A DNA stretch of 52,489 nt, taken from the NCBI GenBank assembly GCA_021818445.1, contig JAKAEB010000022.1:1-52489 (forward strand). Reading direction: 5' to 3'. The stretch is from Planctomycetota bacterium. Lineage in GTDB: Bacteria > Planctomycetota > Phycisphaerae > WQYP01. Below the pieces are notes generated by a model, which saw only the letters and a list, made by a program, of their open reading frames with translations, made no database searches and was not told the DNA's origin. Made by a program: the position numbers and the translations under genes. Every line of letters starts with the position of its first letter. Within the stretch, counting starts at the first letter, position 1. Positions 35,795 to 44,805 of this stretch are shown here, piece by piece.

Positions 35795-36271
35795 TTACCA
35801 CGCAAAGTGGGAGAACGCGCGGTTGGCTTCGGCCATCTTGTGCACATTTTCACGGTTGGCGATGGCTGCACCCTCGCGACGACTGGCAGCGATAAACTCT
35901 TCCGCGAGGCGTTCACACATCGGCTTGCCGGTTTTACCGCGTGCGGCCTCTAATATCCAGCGAAACGCCAAGCTCTGCTGACGCTTGCGATTGACCGCCA
36001 TGGGTACCTGATAATTTTGACCACCGACGCGGCGCGAGCGGGTTTCAATATTCGGTTTGACGTTGTTAATGGCCGCCTCGAAAACCTCGATGGGCTTCAT
36101 ATCGGTAACTTTCTTTCCGATGATGTCCATCGCGTCATAAAACACACGCTGGGCAGTGGACTTTTTGCCGTCGTACATCAGGCAGTTGATAAACTTGGCA
36201 ACCACCAACGACCCATGGACAGGATCTGGTTTAAGAGCGGTTCGACTGACTGTAAAAGATTTAGCACCCAT
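35795..36271 (-). CDS. rpsG: 30S ribosomal protein S7
   Basis: Binds the 3' major domain of 16S rRNA and nucleates head assembly of the small subunit. The 158 residues contain the S7 hallmarks '[16 protein letters not shown]', '[15 protein letters not shown]' and 'QNYQVPMAV', ending '[11 protein letters not shown]', which is common to many bacteria. It lies 145 bp downstream of rpsL in the str-type order, but fusA and tuf do not follow; a terminator closes the transcript instead. Confidence 0.97.
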   Translation of the reverse strand: MGAKSFTVSRTALKPDPVHGSLVVAKFINCLMYDGKKSTAQRVFYDAMDIIGKKVTDMKPIEVFEAAINNVKPNIETRSRRVGGQNYQVPMAVNRKRQQSLAFRWILEAARGKTGKPMCERLAEEFIAASRREGAAIANRENVHKMAEANRAFSHFAW

Positions 36272-36416
36272 GCGGGTCCCCTTTTTCTCCGTATCGCATC
36301 ACCACGGATGCGGGATACTTATTGGCGATTGCCACTTAAGCCGGGCAACTGGGCTGATACATTGTTGTCAACTGCGGATCAAACGTCCGGCAGGTCGGTC
36401 ATCTGATCGTTCGGCC

Positions 36417-36788
36417 TTATTTCGGCTTTTTGGCCCCATATTTCGACCGACTGCGACGACGTGCCTCAACACCGCTCGCATCAAGCACACCGCGGACGAT
36501 GTGGTAGCGAACACCAGGCAAATCGCGAACACGGCCGCCGCGAACCAGCACGATGGAGTGCTCCTGCAGGTTATGGTCGATACCCGGGATATAGGCCGTT
36601 ACTTCCTTGCCATTCGAGAGCCGCACACGAGCGACCTTACGCAGCGCGGAGTTGGGCTTTTTCGGTGTCATGGTCTTTACCACCAGACACACCCCCCGCT
36701 TGGAAGGACACGCCTCCAAGTCTTTAACCTTGTTGATGCGTTTGAGTGAACGCCGTGGTTTACGAATTAACTGATTGATCGTCGGCAT
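36417..36788 (-). CDS. rpsL: 30S ribosomal protein S12
   Basis: Decoding-centre protein controlling translational accuracy. The 123 residues align without gaps to E. coli S12: '[12 protein letters not shown]', 'ACPSKRGVC', '[17 protein letters not shown]', '[13 protein letters not shown]' and '[14 protein letters not shown]'. Lys43 is present. At position 88 (E. coli numbering with Met) the normal Lys is Arg. The start is the ATG at 36788; an extension to 36821 is an artefact of the open frame. Confidence 0.97.
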   Translation of the reverse strand: MPTINQLIRKPRRSLKRINKVKDLEACPSKRGVCLVVKTMTPKKPNSALRKVARVRLSNGKEVTAYIPGIDHNLQEHSIVLVRGGRVRDLPGVRYHIVRGVLDASGVEARRRSRSKYGAKKPK

Positions 36789-36918
36789 AAGCTTTCGTAA
36801 TACTCCAAAATTCCAAGCCACGTATTATAAACCGATAGCCCGGATATTTGCAATAACCCTGCAAAACATCCTTTTTTTCTCACTTCCCAATTCTGGCAGG
36901 GAGCCATGCAACACTCCC

Positions 36919-37674
36919 TCATCCGGGCGCGTCTCCTGGCGTGGCGACGGGCGGTGAATTTACATCCGCAAACGAAATGAGACGTACGCCGCGATCGGCA
37001 ATGGCCTGCCGAACGGCAGGGTTGCAGAGAGTCTTGACTTCCGCGAGGCGGGCATGGCGATACTCGCTCTCCAGCGACATGTCCCATCCCGGGTGGGTGC
37101 TTATTTCCGTAATGCCCATCGGTAATCGGTCGATCAGGTGAATCAGATTGGCCGGAGTCACAAATTCGGGCCGGGGGATCATGTGCTCATCGGCACCAAA
37201 AAAAGCCCCACAGTATTGAACCGTACTGCCACATGACCGCAAGGTGACCCCCAAGTCGCGGGCAACTTCCTGAAAAATGGGCACAAGATGGGCATTGGTG
37301 TGAATATGCTGATGGGAATCAAGATGCGTGGGGTTGCGGCCTGTCAAATCACGAAAACGTTCCAGTTGCAGACGAAGTTCAATCGCCACCGCACCCGGGT
37401 CTTGCGTATTGACCCGCTGGCGTACAAGCCTCCAAGGGCCCTGATCACATGACCACTCGTCAAGTTCCACATGCAGGCCAACGCTTAAACGCGCATCCTT
37501 CGCGGCATATTGGGCGGCGGCTTTAGCGGCCGGACGAAGCACCATAAGACTGGCGCTGGTCAGAACACCTTTTTCCCGCGATTCAATAATGCCACTGTTG
37601 GTCTTTTCGCTGATGCCAAAATCGTCGGCATTGATTATCAAACAGCGATGAAAGGCGGTTTTGTCCATCAGCAT
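36919..37674 (-). CDS. YdjC/ChbG-family carbohydrate deacetylase
   Basis: Metal-dependent deacetylase of the YdjC (ChbG/HpnK) family, which removes N-acetyl groups from acetylated amino sugars. In this 251-residue protein, 'NADDFGISEKTNSGI' gives the metal-binding Asp pair, 'SVGLHVELDEW' a His ligand, and 'HLDSHQHIHTNAHLV' further His ligands. It is the last of six overlapping genes: its ATG (37674) lies inside the stop region of the upstream glycosyltransferase. Likely role: deacetylating a glycan or a precursor made by the cluster. Confidence 0.9.
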   Translation of the reverse strand: MLMDKTAFHRCLIINADDFGISEKTNSGIIESREKGVLTSASLMVLRPAAKAAAQYAAKDARLSVGLHVELDEWSCDQGPWRLVRQRVNTQDPGAVAIELRLQLERFRDLTGRNPTHLDSHQHIHTNAHLVPIFQEVARDLGVTLRSCGSTVQYCGAFFGADEHMIPRPEFVTPANLIHLIDRLPMGITEISTHPGWDMSLESEYRHARLAEVKTLCNPAVRQAIADRGVRLISFADVNSPPVATPGDAPG

Positions 37675-38837
37675 CCGATGGTATCCATGATTGGCTTAAG
37701 CACCTTTCCGGCAGCAAAATATTCCTGGGCAATCTGCCGCGCGGCGTCGCAGTGCCCCGGGTAATCAGACTCAATGGCGTCGATAGCGGCGAGGATATCG
37801 TCCATGGTGGAAAACGCGAACAAACCATGACCGGTTGGCAGGTTTACACCAAAGGCGGTGTCCTGATTGATCACCGGTCGGCCGGAGGCGAGATAGCATG
37901 CGCTCCGGTCGCTGAACCAACCGCTGCGTAGGCGGATATTCTGATCTTTGGCCACGGTAAATTCCCCACGGGAATGGCGGATATATTCCCGGTAGCGGTG
38001 CATGTCGGATGAAATGTGCACCGGATCGGTCAAATGCCACCCATGATCGCGGAGGCGGGTGGCAGATGCGGGATCGGGATGGGTTGCAATTTCAAATGGC
38101 CCCGGCCGCTGCCGCGGCAGATTGATAAATTTTTCAAACTCCCGATCCTTTGACCAGTAATACATTTCACCATTAAATTCAATATCTTTTCCCTTGTTCT
38201 TCCACGTGGCAATGGTGTTGTAGCGGCTTTGCGCCGTGGCAGGCAACGGCGGCCAGAGATCAAGCACGACGGGCTGGCGCGTGGGGAGCCAATTAAAACG
38301 CTCAGCAGGCAGGCCGCAATCGGACCGACCAAGATTTTCGCCGAAGGTAAAGTGATGCGTATGGGAATCGAGCGTTTGGATAACCGGTTCGACTCCCTGA
38401 TGCACGCGTATCTGCGCTTCCACCGGATCGGTTTCCACATAAACCCGCCGGGGGCATAACAGATGCTGGTCATAAAATTCCTGGGCTCCGGTTACGTTGA
38501 GGATGGCATCGGCCTGCTTGTAAATGGCATCGAGGCGGGCTTCAGTTAAGCCATAGCAGCAACCATGTTCATAACGTCCACGAAACGCCCAGCGGTCGGC
38601 CAGGCCGTACGCGTTGAGGACAGGTGCCACCCTGTCGATGTTGGGCCGGGCGTCGGGAGTGGATTCGCCCAAAGTCGGGTTGTAGGGCCAGCGAGCGGAG
38701 TCTTCAATGTAATACGGGTCATAACCGAGTTGCCGCAGACCAATAAGGTAATGCAGAAATTGATAGGTGACACCCGCAAGGGGATACCAGAATAATATCC
38801 CGCAGACAATTATGGTTGGACGTCCCCGCTCATCCAT
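37668..38837 (-). CDS. GT-B-like glycosyltransferase of a glycan cluster
   Basis: The 389-residue protein starts MDERGRPTIIVCGIL with a Rossmann-like strand then 'YQFLHYLIGLRQLGYDPYYIED'. The C-terminal part, 'SGWFSDRSACYLASGRPVINQDT' and 'GLFAFSTMDDILAAIDAI', has the arrangement of nucleotide-sugar-binding domains in GT-B enzymes. I infer glycosyl transfer; the donor is unknown. GAGGAA at 7 nt supports ATG 38837; the start overlaps the stop of the acyltransferase (ATGGATGA), and the stop overlaps the deacetylase start. The longer frame to 39032 is an overlap artefact. Confidence 0.75.
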   Translation of the reverse strand: MDERGRPTIIVCGILFWYPLAGVTYQFLHYLIGLRQLGYDPYYIEDSARWPYNPTLGESTPDARPNIDRVAPVLNAYGLADRWAFRGRYEHGCCYGLTEARLDAIYKQADAILNVTGAQEFYDQHLLCPRRVYVETDPVEAQIRVHQGVEPVIQTLDSHTHHFTFGENLGRSDCGLPAERFNWLPTRQPVVLDLWPPLPATAQSRYNTIATWKNKGKDIEFNGEMYYWSKDREFEKFINLPRQRPGPFEIATHPDPASATRLRDHGWHLTDPVHISSDMHRYREYIRHSRGEFTVAKDQNIRLRSGWFSDRSACYLASGRPVINQDTAFGVNLPTGHGLFAFSTMDDILAAIDAIESDYPGHCDAARQIAQEYFAAGKVLKPIMDTIGC

Positions 38838-39429
38838 GTTGCCGTTCCTCAGCGCCAAGATTGCGTACGACACGGGCCGGATTGCCGGCGGCAAGGCAAT
38901 TCGCGGGTACATCGGTGGCAACCACCGATCGGGCTCCGACCACACTGCCGGAGCCGATGCGTACACCAGGCAGAATGCAGCAATCGAAGCCGATCCACAC
39001 ATTATCCTCAATGACGACGGGGCGGGGCGCATCGGAGGCCGAATGGCGGCTGAGGAGATTTAAGTCACGCGATGCGGCAAACGCCTCGAGCTGGCGTCGG
39101 CGAGCGTCGATATCGTGTACCACCCGGTAGCAATCCATCACCACCACATTCCATGAGATCAGTCCAAAGGCACCAATTGAAACCTTGGCATCGGCAATCA
39201 CCCACAAACCGTTGAACAGCGTCCACGGGCCAACATCCAACTCCGCATCGGGCCCCAGATCGAACATGCAACCGGCATATGCCGAGGAATTTTTACCCAT
39301 ACGAACGGCAGATGGGCGTAGCGAGCGGAAACGGGAAAAGCTGCTGGCGGTCTCAATATACGCCCCTTCTTGAACCTCCACATTATCGGGAATGCCCCCG
39401 GGAAACCAGTCACCTTCAATGCGTCGCAT
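38830..39429 (-). CDS. Hexapeptide-repeat acyltransferase 1
   Basis: The 199-residue protein is a left-handed beta-helix acyltransferase of the CatB/Mat (WbbJ-like) type. Hexapeptide repeats run from about residue 20 to 90 and again at 'VVIEDNVWIGFDCCILPGVRIGSGSVVGARSVV', ending 'AGNPARVVR'. It probably O- or N-acetylates a sugar. The stop overlaps the next gene's ATG, and its own ATG overlaps the stop of acyltransferase 2 (TGATG). Confidence 0.88.
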   Translation of the reverse strand: MRRIEGDWFPGGIPDNVEVQEGAYIETASSFSRFRSLRPSAVRMGKNSSAYAGCMFDLGPDAELDVGPWTLFNGLWVIADAKVSIGAFGLISWNVVVMDCYRVVHDIDARRRQLEAFAASRDLNLLSRHSASDAPRPVVIEDNVWIGFDCCILPGVRIGSGSVVGARSVVATDVPANCLAAGNPARVVRNLGAEERQHG

Positions 39430-39998
39430 CAGTCCGGTCTCTCCATAGGCCGTGCAGGGTTACCCCCCACGCACGTTCCGGCGGGGACACTGCGCGTCAC
39501 CATGCTGCCGGGAGCGATCCACGCCCCACGCCCAATGTGCACCCCTTTGAAGATCACAGCCCCGGGGCCGATCCAGACGTCATCTTCCACCACCACCGGT
39601 GCGGCGGCCACCTTGGGACGGACCATCCCCCCGCCCGCCGGTGAACAAGCCATGGCATCGGCGATCCGGGCGGCAGGATCAAGTGGATGAAAGTCAGAAT
39701 CGGCGATGACGGCGTTGAACCCGATTAATACATAATTGCCGATCGATATGCGGCATTCGCTCATAATGACGGCGGCCGTGAAGCAGCAGTAATCGCCGAT
39801 AGACACCCGGGCGTCCGGACCGATGGAAAACTGTACACCATCAATCGTGGTGTTGGAGCCAACGATCAAGGCGTCCGATGCCGAGGCACGGATACGCCGA
39901 AAGGCATGCTGGCCATTAATGCGGGTATTGGTTCCCACGCGAACGGTTGATGGGAGGGGCCCGCTGTCCCAGCATATATTTGGGTCGCTGCGCGTCAT
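39429..39998 (-). CDS. Hexapeptide-repeat acyltransferase 2
   Basis: The 189-residue left-handed beta-helix protein has repeats from about 45 to 105 ('LIVGSNTTIDGVQFSIGPDARVSIG') and the final coil 'VVVEDDVWIGPGAVIFKGVHIGRGAWIAPGS' with 'GGNPARP'. It resembles acyltransferase 1 in plan but is clearly diverged. It starts inside the stop of the ABC exporter (ATGA overlap). The pair suggests two modifications or a heteromeric enzyme. Confidence 0.87.
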   Translation of the reverse strand: MTRSDPNICWDSGPLPSTVRVGTNTRINGQHAFRRIRASASDALIVGSNTTIDGVQFSIGPDARVSIGDYCCFTAAVIMSECRISIGNYVLIGFNAVIADSDFHPLDPAARIADAMACSPAGGGMVRPKVAAAPVVVEDDVWIGPGAVIFKGVHIGRGAWIAPGSMVTRSVPAGTCVGGNPARPMERPD

Positions 39999-41854
39999 AG
40001 CGCCTCGGAGAGCGACGGGTGCGTGTTCAGGCGGAGGTCATACATTTTTCTGTATAACCCATGTGCTTCCATGAGGTCATCATGCTGTCCGCACTCCACC
40101 ACGCGGCCGCGATCAAGCACTACGATCTGATCCACCATTTCCACGGTATGAAGCTGGTGAGAAATAATAATCGTGGTACGGCCGAACATCAGCCGTCGAA
40201 GTGCCACGAGGAGTCCGGCCTCGGTCTGGGCATCGAGACCGGTGGTGGGTTCATCGAGGATGATGATCTGGGCATCTTTCAGAAAGGCGCGTGCCAACGA
40301 AAGCCGCTGTCGCTCACCGCCGGAAAGCATAACTCCCCGCTCACCAATCATGGTATCCATGCCATCCGGCAGGCGATCGATAAATTCCAATGCGCCGGCG
40401 GCCTTGGCGGCGGCGCGAATATCGCTGTCATCGGCGGCAGGATTGGAATAGGCGATATTCTCACGGATGCTGGCATCGAAGAGGACAGGTTCCTGGGGCA
40501 CAATAGCTATCTGCTGCCGCAGCGAGGCCAGGGTCAATTGACGGATATCCGCACCATCAAGGTGAACAACCCCGTCGGCAGGATCGTAAAATCGGGGCAG
40601 CAGGCTCACCAATGTGCTTTTGCCCGCACCGGAAGGTCCGACAACCGCCAGAGAGGTTCCGGCCGGTATTTTAATATTAATGTTATGCAGCACCGGTTGG
40701 CGTGACGGGTAGGCAAAACTTACATGCCGGAATTCAATATCCCCCGCCGCCGGGGCGTTGAGAGGCTTCGATTCCGGGCTATCGGTGGGATCGGGCTGGC
40801 GATCTAAAATTTCAAAGACGCGATGAGCCCCCGCAGCCGCACCCTGCAGTGATGTGGCAGTATAGGCGAGACTCTCAAGCGGCTTGAAGAGCAGGGCAAT
40901 ATAGCCGACCATCAACACCACATCACCGGGGGAAAGCTGGCCACTGACGACACTCCGGGCGGTAAGCCAGACGACCGCCACCGTGCCGAGGGCAAACAAC
41001 ACCCCCACGGCACTTTGCCCGGCAGTTTGCAGGATCGTAAGGCGCAGATTGTATTTCAGGCTTTCCCCCGCCTGCCGGGCAAAGCGGGAGGATTCATGTT
41101 TTTCGCGGCCAAACGACTGCACAGTCCGCATGCCTGCAAGCGTCTGCTCCGCCCGCGTGCTGACCAAACTTTCATTTTCATGCACACGCAGCGAAAGATG
41201 GGTAGTGGGCTTTTCAATACGGCGAAGAAATACCAGCAGAATCGCGCCAACGATGCAGGTCACCACACCGAGTACCCACTGCTGGCCGATCATAACGGCC
41301 GCAATGCCCGCCAGCGTGACCGCCGCGGTAACGCCGGGAATTAATCCTTCATTAAATATGGCCTGAATGGCATAGGTATCCCACATGACGCGGTAAAGCG
41401 AATCGCCGACGGTGGCCGAGTCATGAAAGGCCGGTGAGAGTCTCTGCATATGTTCAAAGACGCGGCATCGTAGTCCGTACACCATGCGAAGTCCGACACC
41501 GATGAGTATCCATGTGCTGAGCACCGTAATACCCGCACTCAAAAGGCTTATTAGCAGCAGGGCAACGCATAACAGGGTGATCTGCCCCAAGGGGGCGTGG
41601 CCGATCGGCACAACCGTGCCAACGTCACGAGCGGCGGAAACGACCCATCCGGGAACGCGGTTACCCGCCACGATATTGACAATGTATTTCATTGGCCAGG
41701 GTTGCAGCAGGCTCACACCGGTGCCCAGCAACATCAAAAGTCCGCCCAGCAGCGTGCGTTTCCACTCGCCGCGCATGCATAAACCAAGCAGACGCAGGGT
41801 AATGACCAATGCCCGGGGCCGATTCGATGTTGCGGATGCGGATGTCGTGCTCAT
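39995..41854 (-). CDS. MsbA-type ABC exporter (membrane plus ATPase domain)
   Basis: The 619-residue half-transporter has six predicted helices in residues 15-340 and a C-terminal ATPase. Motifs: 'VGPSGAGKSTLVSLLPRF' (Walker A), 'VPQEPVLFDASIRENIAY' Q-loop, LSGGERQRLSLARAFL signature, 'IIILDEPTTGLDAQ' Walker B, 'ISHQLHTVE' switch. The family exports lipids, glycolipids and peptides; here the likely cargo is the lipid-linked product of the neighbouring genes. Both ends overlap neighbours by four bases. Confidence 0.93.
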   Translation of the reverse strand: MSTTSASATSNRPRALVITLRLLGLCMRGEWKRTLLGGLLMLLGTGVSLLQPWPMKYIVNIVAGNRVPGWVVSAARDVGTVVPIGHAPLGQITLLCVALLLISLLSAGITVLSTWILIGVGLRMVYGLRCRVFEHMQRLSPAFHDSATVGDSLYRVMWDTYAIQAIFNEGLIPGVTAAVTLAGIAAVMIGQQWVLGVVTCIVGAILLVFLRRIEKPTTHLSLRVHENESLVSTRAEQTLAGMRTVQSFGREKHESSRFARQAGESLKYNLRLTILQTAGQSAVGVLFALGTVAVVWLTARSVVSGQLSPGDVVLMVGYIALLFKPLESLAYTATSLQGAAAGAHRVFEILDRQPDPTDSPESKPLNAPAAGDIEFRHVSFAYPSRQPVLHNINIKIPAGTSLAVVGPSGAGKSTLVSLLPRFYDPADGVVHLDGADIRQLTLASLRQQIAIVPQEPVLFDASIRENIAYSNPAADDSDIRAAAKAAGALEFIDRLPDGMDTMIGERGVMLSGGERQRLSLARAFLKDAQIIILDEPTTGLDAQTEAGLLVALRRLMFGRTTIIISHQLHTVEMVDQIVVLDRGRVVECGQHDDLMEAHGLYRKMYDLRLNTHPSLSEAL

Positions 41855-44394
41855 CGCCGTCCCTTGATCAGAGATTCCCCTTCGGCGGTGAAGGCCAGGG
41901 CTTTCTCAACCACCGCCATGGCGGCACCGGTGTCCACCACCAGGCGCAATGACACCAATGCAGCCAGAAGCAGTGTGGGGACTGCCGCAAGCAGACCGCG
42001 GTACGCCACATCCACCGCACTCATTGAAAGCAGCCCGGTTAAAACAATAACCCACACGATTGGAAAGACCGGCTTGGCCGATATACGCACCAACTGCTTA
42101 CCCGCACCATGCTCTTCGATCCCCATGCGCAGCCGGACAGCACCGAAAGCACCTCCGCGGAGGGTCAAATCCCAGGCGTCAAAGTCGCCACCCCGCCATA
42201 CGCATATTTTCTGCATTTTGATGGTGCGTTCCAAAGCCGAAAGCCGTTCATCGACGGTGCGCCAATGTTCACTCCAGAGCCGCCATTGGCGTGGCATCGG
42301 CAGCCGCAGTCCACCCCACAGCCGCATGCGCCAAGGCGTAAGCCCGTAGGTAATGCGGCCCTTAAGCCGGGCAACCGGCTGCATCAGATGGCACCACATG
42401 GTCAGCAGCCGAAGTTTGGCCAATTCACCGCGGGTTCGCTGTAACTGATCAAAGCGACTGTGATACGCACCAATGATGGCTTGGGTGACGGTAGCCCCGA
42501 TCGCCAAAATCAGCAGGGGTATCAGGATATATGGATGCCAGTAAAAACCCGATAAAAGCAGCAGGCAAATGAGTACTACACCAAGATACCATTCCGGCAT
42601 CATGGCCAGCGACATAAGCACCCCCGGCGACCCATGGTATACGCTTTGAAACAGTGCGCTGCCCCAGGCACCGTGATAAATCCGCCGCCGTCCCCAATTC
42701 AAATACTGCTGAAAACCCCCGGCATAAAGCCTCCCACGCCACGCGATATGGCCGAAGGAATTGTATTTTTCAGGCCACTTTCGCTCCAGTAATGCCTCGG
42801 CCTTGCCGTAATTGAGTTGCTGTCGCCAGTAGGCTCGGAGCGAATTTCGGCGTTTATGCCATACCACAGCCGCCGGTGCAAAGCCCAGCCGCCAGCCGCG
42901 GGCCTGCAAGCGCCAGCAAACGTCCACGTCGTCACCGGCAATACGAAACTGCGCATCAAAACCGCCGATGATACGTAAGGCCTCCGTGATAAACGCCATG
43001 TTGCAGCCGGGGATATGTTCGGCGATGGTATCACTTAACAATACGTGTATGGGGCCGCCGGGCGAATGGGCGACGGCGGTGGCTGTGTCGCCGTCACCAA
43101 TGGGAGCGATATTTGGCCCCCCCACTCCCACAAACCCACCGTGCTGAAGTTTATCGACGATGAAGTTCAACCAGTCGGGTTCGGGACAGGCGTCGTCGTC
43201 AAGATACGCAATCACTTTCCCCGTGGCGGCGTTGAGACCAACATTGCGGGCATTACTAAGCCCCCGATTCTCGCATCGAATGAGGCGCACGGGGTACTCG
43301 GCTGCGATGGCTGCCAGCGAATCGGTTGAGCCATCGTCCACCACAATTACCTCATAATCGGGATATTGCAATTTAAGCACGCCGTCGAGGCAAAACCGAA
43401 TGGTACGCGATCCGTTGTAGCTGCAAATCACCACCGACACTTTCGGGTATTTGGTAGAAGCCGCTGGCACACCGGTGGCAAAAGCATCGGCGGCCACAGA
43501 AAGAGCCGGCTTGGGATCGCGCTGACGGGTCGTCAATCCAAAGCACCAGTCGGTGATTTCTGCGCCACCGCGATACCATTCATCCGTCCATGAAAAAACA
43601 AAAGCCCCGGCACACCCGGCACGCATCGTGGAACGTATCTGCCACCCAAGCATATAGGCTTGCTGATGTTCGCCTTTAGACCGACTGTCAACTCCCAACT
43701 CGGCGAGCAGCAGTGGCTTATCGCCCGCGATATTGTGCAGGCGGCTGAAGTAGCGTGAAAGTTTAACATCCGACTCGAGATAGACATTCATCGCCATAAA
43801 ATCGAGAAATGGAAGGTATAAATATTCCGTGGTTGGATAATTAACATAGGTAATCAGCGCTTCGGGCACCGCCTGCTTCACAGCGCAGAACATCCGCCTG
43901 AGGAACCGTTCTACCCGACGGTATCCATACCACCGCACCATGGATGCGGGTATCTCATTACCAAGCGTAAAGCCAAATAACGCGGGATGACCGGCGCAGG
44001 ACTTCGCATTCTCGACAGCTCTGCTAATGATTGCCTGGCGTACGGCCGGGGTATCCAGAAAGCCCGCGTGCTGCTCCCAGGGTAAACCGATGAGTACAGA
44101 AAGCCCGTGGGCGGAGGCAATATCCAGAAGCCAGCGCGGCGGTACCGTGTAGACGCGCACGGCATTAAATCCCCGCTCCTGCATCAGGGCAAAATCTGCA
44201 TCCACCTGTTCGGGCGTGTGGTATTCGCAACCGTCGGGTTCCGGAGAAAAGGGGCCGTAGGTTACGCCCTTGATGGTAAAGCGTTCATCTCCACGGTAGA
44301 AGAATTTTCCACGGACCGTCAGGCGGGCATCCGCCCCCACCCGCATGTGGGGGCGATCGGATGCTGTAATCGTGTACTGATATGTTTGCGCCAT
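41851..44394 (-). CDS. Glycoside-hydrolase-like domain fused to membrane GT2 glycosyltransferase
   Basis: The 847-residue protein joins two catalytic-looking parts. Residues about 30-300 form a clan GH-A-like TIM barrel: 'FTIKGVTYGPFSP', 'RGFNAVRVYTVPP', candidate acid/base Glu147 in LGNEIP and candidate nucleophile Glu232 in LLLAELGVDS. Residues about 316-545 are a GT2 domain: 'SVVICSYNGSRTIRFCLDG', DDGSTDS, LDDDACPEPDW, and 'GDDVDVCWRLQARGW'. Two helices (about 600-645) and more near the C-terminus anchor it in the membrane. There is no signal peptide, so the barrel is probably cytosolic or acts as a substrate-binding module. It is the first gene of the overlapping cluster. Confidence 0.9.
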   Translation of the reverse strand: MAQTYQYTITASDRPHMRVGADARLTVRGKFFYRGDERFTIKGVTYGPFSPEPDGCEYHTPEQVDADFALMQERGFNAVRVYTVPPRWLLDIASAHGLSVLIGLPWEQHAGFLDTPAVRQAIISRAVENAKSCAGHPALFGFTLGNEIPASMVRWYGYRRVERFLRRMFCAVKQAVPEALITYVNYPTTEYLYLPFLDFMAMNVYLESDVKLSRYFSRLHNIAGDKPLLLAELGVDSRSKGEHQQAYMLGWQIRSTMRAGCAGAFVFSWTDEWYRGGAEITDWCFGLTTRQRDPKPALSVAADAFATGVPAASTKYPKVSVVICSYNGSRTIRFCLDGVLKLQYPDYEVIVVDDGSTDSLAAIAAEYPVRLIRCENRGLSNARNVGLNAATGKVIAYLDDDACPEPDWLNFIVDKLQHGGFVGVGGPNIAPIGDGDTATAVAHSPGGPIHVLLSDTIAEHIPGCNMAFITEALRIIGGFDAQFRIAGDDVDVCWRLQARGWRLGFAPAAVVWHKRRNSLRAYWRQQLNYGKAEALLERKWPEKYNSFGHIAWRGRLYAGGFQQYLNWGRRRIYHGAWGSALFQSVYHGSPGVLMSLAMMPEWYLGVVLICLLLLSGFYWHPYILIPLLILAIGATVTQAIIGAYHSRFDQLQRTRGELAKLRLLTMWCHLMQPVARLKGRITYGLTPWRMRLWGGLRLPMPRQWRLWSEHWRTVDERLSALERTIKMQKICVWRGGDFDAWDLTLRGGAFGAVRLRMGIEEHGAGKQLVRISAKPVFPIVWVIVLTGLLSMSAVDVAYRGLLAAVPTLLLAALVSLRLVVDTGAAMAVVEKALAFTAEGESLIKGRR

Positions 44395-44805
44395 CGATAC
44401 TTATTCCAGTTTTCCCACAGCCCTAAAAAAATACGTTCGACATTCCTATTTTACTGTACCCAACCCAAAAGGGCGTTCATCATCGGTTGATATCTTCTAA
44501 ATTACGCACATACGAATATACGATGCCTACCCTCGCAATCGGCCTACGGCTTCGGCAAATTCCTTAACGCCTCAAACTGTGAGGCCAAACCTAACTGACC
44601 CACTTCCGGGCGATAAGTTAGCCGCTATCGTCGGCGACATCGGCTGATGGAAGTGGTCGATGGTGCAGGGTTGGGCCTTACGGTGGGGTGACGTAACGCC
44701 ATCGCGGCGTTAGGATTGCCCTTCGGGCCGGGCTTTGCTGAAGTGTGTCGGCGGCCATGCCGTGTTTGGGAAGTAAATCCGGTTTTTCGCGGTCGGAGGT
44801 GAATT
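44395..44805. other. Divergent promoter region
   Basis: About 410 bases between the GH-GT fusion gene and galM, transcribed in opposite directions. Two hairpins are visible: GCCTCA-AACTG-TGAGGC (44569-44585) and TAACGCC-ATCGC-GGCGTTA (44694-44712). The frame at 44625-44981 is a shadow of galM. No promoter is clear enough to name. Confidence 0.45.
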
